Source: Schistocerca nitens (lineage: Eukaryota > Arthropoda > Insecta > Orthoptera > Acrididae). Taken from it: 64,000 bases of DNA. The stretch spans positions 130,818,521 to 130,882,520 of the forward strand of contig NC_064621.1 of NCBI RefSeq assembly GCF_023898315.1. Direction: 5' to 3'. The notes below the pieces were generated by a model. That model was not told the DNA's origin. It saw only the letters and a list, made by a program, of their open reading frames with translations, and searched no databases. A program made the translations under genes and the position numbers. Shown here one piece after another: positions 56,241-64,000 of this stretch (positions are counted from its first letter, which is position 1; each line of letters starts with the position of its first letter).

Positions 56241-56439
56241 GCCGGCCGCGGTGGCCGAGCGGTTCTAGGCGCTACAGTCTGTAACCGCATGACCGCTACA
56301 GTCGCAGTTTCGAATCCTGTCTCGGGCATGTGTGTGATGTCCTTAGGTTAGTTAGGTTTAAGTAGTTCTAAGTTCTAGAGGACTGATGACCTCAGAAGTT
56401 TAGTCCCATAGTGCTCAGAGCCATTTGAACCCTTTTTTT
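56241..56439 (+). repeat. SINE family A
   Basis: Perfect 12-bp duplication GTTAATCACTTG at 56229-56240 and 56440-56451; ends in a T-run tail. Confidence 0.95.
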
Positions 56440-56507
56440 GTTAATCACTTGAATATGTAACATAGACAAATTTTTTCCCGAAATTTCATTTTCTACATTA
56501 CTTATTT

Positions 56508-56823
56508 TTGGCAACGGCCTTGCCGCAGTGGATACACCGGTTCCCGTGAGATCACCGAAGTTAAGCGCTGTCGGGCGTGGTCTGCACTTGGATGGGTGAC
56601 TATCCAGGCCGCCGTGCGCTGTTGCCATTTTTCGGGGTGCACTCAGCATCGTGATGCCAATTGAGGAGCTACTCGACCGAATAGCAGCGGCTTCGGTCAA
56701 GAATACCATCATAACGACTGGCAGAGCGGTGTGCTGTCCCCTCCTATTCGCATCATCCACCGAGGATGACACGGCAGTCGGATGGTCCCGGTGGACCTCT
56801 CTTGGGCTGAAGACGGAGTGCTT
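56508..56823 (+). repeat. 5S-rRNA-derived SINE
   Basis: The first ~120 bp are clearly 5S-rRNA-like: GGATACACCGGTTCCCGTGA, GATCACCGAAGTTAAGCGCT, GTCGGGCGTGGTCTGCACTT and GGATGGGTGACTATCCAGG. They include the internal pol III control region. A non-5S body follows. Flanks TACATTACTTATTT (56494-56507) and TACATTAATTATTT (56824-56837) form a 14-bp target duplication with one mismatch. This is the SINE3 type, not a functional 5S gene. Confidence 0.88.
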
Positions 56824-56839
56824 TACATTAATTATTTAA

Positions 56840-57180
56840 TTGGTGTTGGAATTTGTTTCCGCCAGTCTCTCTCATTAACAGATGTGAATGTTTATGGCTT
56901 CTGTGTCCACTGTAGAGAACTACAGAAGATAATTTCAAGGTGCAATGTAAATGAAGTGTTTATTACAATATCTGAGGTTTTATTACATGTTTCCATTAGG
57001 TGGCCAGTCGGTAGCAACCTTCTCCTATCACCGATGAATGCTGTTTCGGTTATTCTATTCGAAACAATCAAGAAACGGGACGAGATTCTTTACAACTCCG
57101 AGACAGCTAAGAGATGGGTAAGATGGGATTTCCTGAGCTGACCAGAACGAAACTCAGTAGAGGGTGACGTTAACTTTGTG
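56840..57180 (+). other. unassigned sequence
   Basis: A 119-codon frame (56782-57141) begins in the 5S SINE and shows no motif. Confidence 0.35.
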
Positions 57181-57850
57181 GCCCAGAAGCTTCCCCCCAC
57201 CCACGATGCTCCTACTATTGGCCAGAGGAAGATGTCGCCCTTTCGCTTCACGACGGCCGGCCGCAATATGGCCGCCTTAGCGCCACCAGCTCGGGGGCGC
57301 TAACTTCATTGCGGCCATTAGCCAATTGGGAGGTGGGGGAGGCCTGGGATTAGCTTAGCGGTCGGGCGGCGTGGCCGGCGCGTGAGTCAGTGTTGGCAAC
57401 CCTTGCCCGGGGTTCCGCGCCGTGGGCACAGGAGGGACGCCGGAGTCGCGGCCGTTCGCCCCTGTCCGGCGGTCTTATCGAATTACGTCCTCCGGGAAAC
57501 GAAAGCAATCTCGGCCGTGCCGCAGCCAGCAGGTCCCCACGGCGCGCCGTGCGGCCGAACCGAACAATAACTTCGTTAGCGAGCAATTTCCCCCTTAGGC
57601 CGGCGGTGTCCCTGACCCCGGAGGAAGGCCCCGATGTGGATGGATGGCCGGGATCGGCCGCTCTTTAGCGGAATGGCCGCCAAGGCCAACTTTCTCTCCC
57701 TCGGGCGCCCTGCGCTGTCCTACGATCGCCGTTTTGGGGCTGCACACCTGCCAGGAGCAGCGAATGGGGCACCCGCTGTACGGCACACCCACAACTCACA
57801 CCCACACACGTATGTCAGTTATTGAACTTCGTGGTGCGGTACTTTCGGGT
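57180..57850. other. GC-rich CpG island-like segment
   Basis: GC- and CpG-dense; contains GGCCGGCCGCAATATGGCCG and a split inverted repeat. ATGGCCGC (57268-57275) pairs with GCGGCCAT (57311-57318), and TTAGCGCC (57277-57284) pairs with GGCGCTAA (57296-57303). Several frames stay open because of composition. Possible host regulatory island. Confidence 0.4.
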
Positions 57851-57927
57851 TGATGGGACCGTGTGCTGCGGCTATTCCTGGAGATAGTCTTGAATGTTGA
57901 TATTCTTCACCTGTCAGTAGCGTAATA

Positions 57928-59335
57928 CACTACTGACCATTAAAATTGCTACACCAAGAAGAAATGCAAAAGATACACGGGTACTCACTGCACAAATATA
58001 TTATACTAGAACTGACATATGATTACGTTTTCACGCAATTTGGGTGTATAGATCCTGAGAAATCAGTACTCGGAACAACCACCTCTGGCCGCAATAACGG
58101 CCTTGATACGCCTGGGCATTGAGTCAAACAGAGCTTGGATGGTGTGTACAGGTACAGCTGCCCACGCAACTTCAACACGATACCACAGTTCATCCAGTGT
58201 AGTGACTGGCGTATTGTGACGAGCCAGTTGCTCGGCCACCATTGACCAGACGTATTCAGTTGGTGGGAGATCTGGAGAATGTGCTGGCCAAGGCAGCAGT
58301 CGAACATTTTCTATATCCAGAAAGGCCCGTACAGGACCTGCAACATGCGGTCGTGCATTATCCTGCTGAAATGCAGGGTTTCGCAGGTATCGAATGAAGG
58401 GTAGAACCACGGGTCGTAACACATCTGAAATGTAACGTCCACTGTTCAAAGTGCCGTCAATGCGAACAAGAGGTGACCGAGAAGTGAAACCAATGGCACC
58501 CCATACCATCACGTCGGGTGATACGCCAGTATGGCGATGACGAATACACGCTTCCAATGTGCGTTCACAGCGATGTCGCCGAACGCGGATGCGACCATCA
58601 GGATGCTGTAAACAGAACCTGGATTCATCCGAATAAATGACGTTTTGCCATTCGTACACCCAGGTTCGTCGTTGAGTACACCATCGCAGGCGCTCCTGTC
58701 TCTGATGCAGCGTCAAGGGTAACCGCAGCCATGGTCTCCGAACTGATAGTCCATGCTGCTGCAAACGTCGTCGAACTGTTCGTGCAGATGGTTGTTGTCT
58801 TGCAAACGTCCCCATCTGTTGACTCAGGGATCGAGACGTGGCTGCACGATCCGTTACAGCCATGCGGATAAGATGCCTGTCATCTCGACTACTAGTGATA
58901 AGAGGCCGTTGGGATCCAGCAGGGCGTTCCGTATTACCCTCCTGAGCCCACCGATTCCATATTCTGCTAACAGTCATAGGATCTCGACCAACGCGAGCAG
59001 TAATGTCGCGATACGATAAACCGCAATCGTGATGGGCTACAATCCGACGTCTATCAAAGTGGCAAACGTGATGGTACGCATTTCTCCTCCTTACACGCGG
59101 CATCACAACAACGTTTCACCAGGCAACGCCGGTCAACTGCTGTTTGTGTATGAGAAATCGGATGGAAACTTTCGTCATATCAGCACGTTGTAGGTGTCGC
59201 CACCGGTGCCAACCTTGTGTGAATGCTCTGAAAAGCTAATCATTTGCATATCACAGCATCTTTTCTTCCTGTCGGTTAAATTTCGCGTTTGTAACTCGTC
59301 ATCTTCGTGGTGTAGCAGTTTTAACTCCAGTAGTG
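57928..59335 (-). mobile_element. full-length Tc1-like transposon with open transposase
   Basis: Left end CACTACTGACCATTAAAATT (TA 57926-57927); right end inverse ...TTAACTCCAGTAGTG (TA 59336-59337). The element is 1408 bp with one gene. Broken relatives are at 11419-11676 (end fragment), 36324-37730 and 61418-62808. Confidence 0.95.
58063..59106 (-). CDS. Tc1-like transposase, uninterrupted ORF
   Basis: 347 codons, the expected length for Tc1 transposases, which act in the nucleus by binding the element's ends and cutting and rejoining DNA at TA. The first HTH spans about residues 20-50 (DCGLSYRDITARVGRDPMTV), followed by an AT-hook-like QRPLITSSRDDR and a second HTH at 85-125 (SARTVRRRLQQHGLSVRR). 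The catalytic triad is IYSDESRFCL, FQQDNARPHVAG and SPDLPPTEYVWS, with 34 residues between the last two, so DD34E. The C-terminus is RGGCSEY. No stop or shift is seen. The start at 59106 (MMPRVRRRNAYHH) matches the start region of the broken copy at 62134-62652. This is the only transposase in the window with all motifs in one frame. Confidence 0.93.
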   Translation of the reverse strand: MMPRVRRRNAYHHVCHFDRRRIVAHHDCGLSYRDITARVGRDPMTVSRIWNRWAQEGNTERPAGSQRPLITSSRDDRHLIRMAVTDRAATSRSLSQQMGTFARQQPSARTVRRRLQQHGLSVRRPWLRLPLTLHQRQERLRWCTQRRTWVYEWQNVIYSDESRFCLQHPDGRIRVRRHRCERTLEACIRHRHTGVSPDVMVWGAIGFTSRSPLVRIDGTLNSGRYISDVLRPVVLPFIRYLRNPAFQQDNARPHVAGPVRAFLDIENVRLLPWPAHSPDLPPTEYVWSMVAEQLARHNTPVTTLDELWYRVEVAWAAVPVHTIQALFDSMPRRIKAVIAARGGCSEY

Positions 59336-59733
59336 TATATATGGAATCGGGCGTTCAACTGGAGGCTAGCGTTAGCGTTTGCAAGCGTCGCCAGGTCCTC
59401 CTGCCGACTAGACCAGTATTCCAAGAAGGTGAATAGACTCAGTTCATGACGCCGCCGGCCCCTCACACTTGTAGGGTGACACATTTCGGGTCGGATAATT
59501 GGTTCCAGTTGGTCACGCTTTAATGTATTCTACATTCACATTCATGTTCTGCAGACCACTGTAAATAGCATGGCAGACGATGCTTTCCCGTTGTACCAGT
59601 TTTTAAGGCTTCTTCCCATTCCATTCACGTGTGAAACGCAGTAATGATGTTTAAATAGCTCTGCACACTGTAATTTATGTAATCTTTTCCCTCACGATCG
59701 CTGCAACAATAATACGGAGAAGGTTTCATGATA

Positions 59734-60250
59734 CAGGGCGAGTCAAAAGTCCTTGGACACCTTCATAAGTTGAAAGAATAAAGGGAAAATTGAAAGGTGA
59801 TGATGGGAACATAGGTTTGACATGGCGCCGCAACTTTGAATGTCATTCATGATCCCCATCCTGAAATCCGCCATTTTGGATTCAAGTCATTTTTTTTATG
59901 GAAAGGGGGCTGTATGACACATCAAATAACACTAGCTTGAGCTCTGGAAATTAGTGGTGTAATTTGGTTTTGTCTATCTTGTACAGTTTAGAAGGTAGTA
60001 GTGTTCAAAGTTGAGAAATTGCCTTCATACCGACTGCTACAACACATGTTCTACGTGTTGTCCATCCCGTGCAATGCACAACTGAAGTCGCCGCAACCAC
60101 TCTGACAGCACACGGAGGAGAGTGTCTCCTGCAATTTGGTCGCAGGCGTGTTGTTTGTGTTCCTCCAGGTGTCTCAAATCACGGATGCTCTTAGCATACA
60201 CTATGTGCTTAAGATAATAACAACTCAGTTCACAGAAAAACGAGTTCACG
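59734..60250 (-). pseudogene. transposon fragment, IS630/mariner-type C-terminus
   Basis: Terminal repeat CAGGGCGAGTCAAAAGTCCT at 59734 (TA before it). The minus strand carries a transposase C-terminus SIRDLRHLEEHKQHACDQIA...LQLCIARDGQHVEHVL ending at 60037. The D-G-x-H-x-E-H-x-L end resembles that at 19528. Upstream catalytic parts are missing. Confidence 0.7.
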
Positions 60251-60259
60251 CGCTCCTTG

Positions 60260-61410
60260 CGGCGAAATCAACACTTATCAAAATCTAAACGCCAGATTTA
60301 CCACTGAGATTCTCACCAACGAAGTTTTTAGATCAATCCCCTAAGGAAAGTGTCATTGATGTATTCCCACACAGAAATGTCTCCACGCCATATATCTCCT
60401 CCCTCCTAGACACGTGGCGTCTACGTTTGATCTCAGGCGACGAGGCCCAGCTGCCTTACAAAAGCATTAAGACAACTACGTGTGTCATAAATGTGCCAGC
60501 CACCTCATACTCCTTTCAAAAGATTTTCTGGAAGTTTCATTTTCCCCTGCTTCATCCTTAGCAATCCGCCAAACAAATCCGTGTCTCCTCTTTTTGGTGA
60601 GAAGCTTGCCCCGGCACTTTCCATGAGAAGATTCCTCGGAGGTCAGCTCACGACCATCGGTTGTGACCCAGCGCATTCCTTCACACAAAAAAAGGATGTC
60701 TTTTCACCTTGCTCTGCCCCCGACGGCCTCTCACCAGGTACGCTATTCTGAATTTTTTTTTCGGCACATCATAGTGGAACCTCCCATTCGTAATGTCTAC
60801 ATTACGGTGGTTCTGCGGCCTCCAGTGTTATGAACTACCGCCTCCTCGCTGTCTTCTTCCTCAGGGTGCTAAATGTCCGCCCCTACACAACATGACAACA
60901 CTCTACCCAGCCCCTCTTTAGCTGACAGCGGCTTCTGACGGATCCATTGGCCACGTTGTCCTCTTTGTCAGCACTCACCTCTAATTAATACCCAGACATG
61001 CAGTACTACAGACATTGTTAGTACGTGATGCTAGCCAGTATCAGCCAAAGAAATGATTAACAATCCAATTTTCCATCATAAACAGTCATCTAATGTAAAT
61101 ATAAATGGATAAGAATTTACATAGCACTAAATGTAAGGTAGGAAAATCTTGCTGCCTTACAAAAGTCATGTCAAAACATAGCAAAACCACTTCTGACCTC
61201 AACTAAACCCTTAACACATTGCATCCTTGTGAAGCAGATGTAGCAGATGCTCTGTGTCATACGAAAAGAAGCAAAATCGCGACTGTTGTGTCCACATTAC
61301 AAGCCTTCAGTCGATCACTGTCCAGTCTCTGTGTCGTTCAACGCAATGAACGTGTGCAGCTTTATGTGCCAATACGAGCAGAGGCTGGCGTGATGATGGA
61401 CACACCCGAA
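60260..61410. other. unassigned sequence
   Basis: No recognised gene or repeat. Short frames at 60485-60751 lack motifs. Confidence 0.4.
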
Positions 61411-61417
61411 TGTAATA

Positions 61418-62808
61418 CACTACTGGCCATTAAAACTGCTACGCCAAGAAGAAATGCAGATGATAAACGGGTATTCATTGGAAAATATATTATACTAGAA
61501 CTGACATGTGATTACATTTTCACACAATTTGGGTGCATAGATCCTGAGAAATCAGTACCCGGAACAACCACCTCTGGCCGCAATAACGGCCTTGATACGC
61601 CTGGGCATTGAGTCAAACAGAGCTTGCATGGCGTGTACAGGTACAGCTGCTCATGCAACTTCAACACTATACCACAGTTCATGAAGAGTAGTGACTGACG
61701 TATTGTGACGAGCCAGTTGCTCGGCCACCATTGACCAGACGTTTTCAGTTGGTGAGAGATCTGGAGAATGTGCTGGCCAGGGCAGCAGTCGAACATTTTC
61801 TGTATCCAGAAAGGCCCGTACAGGACCTGCAACACGAGGTCGTGCATTTTCCTGCTGAAATGTAGGGTTTCGCAGGGATAGAATGAAGGGTAGAACCACT
61901 TGTAATACATCTGAAATGTCTACTTTTTAAAGTGCCGTCAATGCGAACAAGAGGTGACCGAGACGTGTAACCAATGGCACCCCATTCCATCGTGCCGGGT
62001 GATACGGGCGATGACGAATACACGCTTCCAATGTGCGTTCACCGCGATGTCGCCGAACACGGATGCGACCATCATGAGGCTGTAAACAGAACTTGGATTC
62101 ATCCGAAAAAATGACGTTTTGCCATTCGTACACCTAGGTTCGTCGTTGAGTACACCATCGCAGGCGTTCCTGTCTGTGATGCAGCGTCAAGGGTAACCGC
62201 AGCCATGGTCTCCGAACTGATAGTCCATGCTGCTGCAAACGTCGTCGAACTGTTCGTGCAATTCGTTGTTGTCTTGCAAACGTCCCCATCTGTTGACTCA
62301 GGGATCGAGACGTGGCTGCACGATCCGTTACAGCCATGCGGAAAAGCTGCCTGTCATCTCGACTGCTAGTGACACGAGGCCGCTGGGATCCAGCACGGTG
62401 TTCCGTATTACCCTCCTGAACCCACCGATTCCATATTCTGCTAACAGTCATTGGATCTTGACCGACGCGAGCAGCAATGTCGCGATACGATAAACCGCAA
62501 TCGCGATAGGCTACAATCCGACCTTTATCAAAGTCGGAAACGTGATGGTACGCATTTCTCCTCCTTACACGAGGCATCATAACAACGTTTGACCAGGCAA
62601 CGCCAGTCAACTGCTGTTTGTGTATGAGAAATCGGTTGGAAACTTTCCTCATGTCAGCACGTTGTAGATGTCGCCACCGGCGCCAACCTTGTGTGAATGC
62701 TCTGAAAAGCTAAGCATTTGCGTATCACAGAACCTTCTTCCTGTCGGTTACATATCGCGTCTGTAGCACGTCATATTCGTGGTCTAGCAATTTTAATGCC
62801 CGGTAGTG
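61418..62808 (-). mobile_element. Tc1-like transposon, full length but broken
   Basis: Same family as 57928-59335. Ends CACTACTGGCCATTAAAACT (TA 61416-61417) and inverse ...TTTAATGCCCGGTAGTG (TA 62809-62810). Confidence 0.92.
61540..62580 (-). pseudogene. Tc1-like transposase pseudogene
   Basis: N-terminal 150 residues are open from an ATG near 62577 (MPRVRRRNAYHHVSDFDKGR, both HTHs) to a TAG at about 62133 just after CTQRRT. The following frame (62133-61927) has MYEWQNVIFSDESKFCL (first Asp). It is then broken by a small deletion near 62005 and another near 61915. FQQENARPRV replaces FQQDNARPH, so the second catalytic Asp is Glu. SPDLSPTENVW is kept. Confidence 0.9.
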
Positions 62809-62814
62809 TAGGTA

Positions 62815-64000
62815 TCTTCCGTCAGTCTTTCATGTCTCCACGTTGACCCATTGGACTGCGCTGACGCCATACAATTGACTGGCATACAAAGATAACCTCA
62901 CCAGCATAGGCTGCGTCACTGATGGAATCGCACATTAATGCCTGGTACCGATTCTGTACCTTCTGCAACACTCACTAGTGTGCTCATGTAAGGAGGTGAC
63001 GTATTTTGTACGGTGAGCTTATAACACTAGTGTCTGCTACTGCTATACCATAACCTCGAAACTGGAGGCAGTTTGCAAACAGAATTATTATGTTAGAGTA
63101 ATAATGGTTCAAAGCAACAGAACAGTGTTACCCTCTGAGAGGAATTTTGCTAGGTTGACCGCGTTGTACCTAACGGGAATGGCTTATCGGAAACGAAAGT
63201 CAGAATTACGTAAATATTCGAAAAGTAACAAACAAAATGTTGCCTATCTGCACTGTTCAACGGATAAAGAAAACGGTCGCCAGCCTAACTAGGCAAGAGA
63301 ATGATTAACATTCTAGTTCAAGAAAACAGTTATTAGTAACTCTAATGGATAAACACAACCTATACTTAGCCACACGCGAGTGCAATGAACTCTGACACAT
63401 ACATATGTTTGCGTTAAGATTGAAGCTAACAACTGGAGCAGCACACACTATTTGCAAGATTATAACAGATACAGAAAAACACTATCACTTTCAGGGCTTA
63501 TACAAACAGAATGGTCTTTATAATGTTATTATTACTATTCACTGCAGAATCATTAATTAGATATAGGTTAAGCTTCTTTCAGTTAAATACTTTACTATTA
63601 AAAATGAAAGTTAATTGGAATCCACTAACAGGTTGCTTCTCATTATCATTTGAATAAAGGAATTGTGGTTTTCATAATTAGTGGTCTTCCCATTACTTGT
63701 TACCTAGCATTAACACAATAGACAAACTGTGGATCCTGTTATATTATTAATATGCACTTCCAATACACAAGAGAGTCAAACACTTAGCAAACATGAGTAT
63801 ATAACGTTTCACAACTGCAGTTTTCCACTTTTACTACAGTGAGAGACAAAATTAACATATATGTAAGACACTGACTCACCTTCTGCGATTTACAACAGGC
63901 AGCAATGTGATCATTTACTAAGCAAAACTTTATAATCCTCAGACTTAAGTACTTTTAATTTGAAGTTGGCAACAACACATTAATAAGCAGTTTTATTAGG
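62815..64000. other. unassigned AT-rich sequence
   Basis: No supported gene or repeat to the end of the window. Confidence 0.4.

Noticed and set aside
56511-56630. 5S rRNA gene
   Set aside because: Diverged from 5S, followed by a SINE body and bounded by a target-site duplication.

Overview
The window looks like intergenic or intronic DNA from a very repeat-rich insect genome. My best guess is an acridid grasshopper or locust. The guess rests on the repeat types: a tRNA-derived SINE family whose body carries a TTAGG-like motif, many Tc1/mariner elements of several families, RTE/CR1/Jockey-like LINE fragments, a 5S-rRNA-derived SINE and a degraded Ty3/gypsy element. No bacterial gene organisation, operon or CRISPR array is present. 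The organism assignment is inference from these families; I could not run a search.

Layout. 0-8 kb: a LINE 3' end, a Tc1 relic, a SINE, a mariner relic split by a SINE, a Tc1 relic with an internal inversion, and a long-TIR transposon (5.68-7.84 kb) interrupted by an unexplained AT-rich insert carrying two overlapping reading frames. 8-20 kb: a SINE, a LINE, a full-length Tc1-like element whose transposase has one frameshift (13.06-14.48 kb), a pyrimidine-rich tract, two sets of tandem repeats and a short deletion-derivative transposon (18.93-19.75 kb). 20-33 kb: a three-unit tandem repeat, LINE and SINE fragments, two candidate host exons (25.88-26.04 kb on +, 26.45-26.74 kb on -) and two more Tc1 relics. 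33-41 kb: a second mariner relic of the 3-4 kb family, a tandem tRNA-like repeat, a mariner deletion derivative, a broken Tc1 copy, and a foldback element with ~280-bp inverted arms and a Cys-rich exon-like ORF, flanked by inverted pieces of one mariner family. 41-50 kb: mostly unrecognised sequence plus one LINE. 50-57 kb: a Ty3/gypsy element on the minus strand (gag to integrase) interrupted by a SINE, then a Tc1 relic with its own SINE, another SINE and the 5S SINE. 57-64 kb: a GC-rich unique island, a full-length Tc1-like element with an uninterrupted 347-codon transposase (57.93-59.34 kb), a transposon fragment and one more broken copy of the same Tc1 family.

The mobile elements do not work together as a pathway. 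The informative structure is their nesting: perfect or near-perfect target-site duplications show SINEs landing inside mariner, gypsy, Tc1 and other repeats, so relative insertion order can be read directly. The only sequence I would put forward as possible host protein coding is the pair of exon-like segments near 26 kb. The most intact mobile gene is the transposase at 58063-59106.
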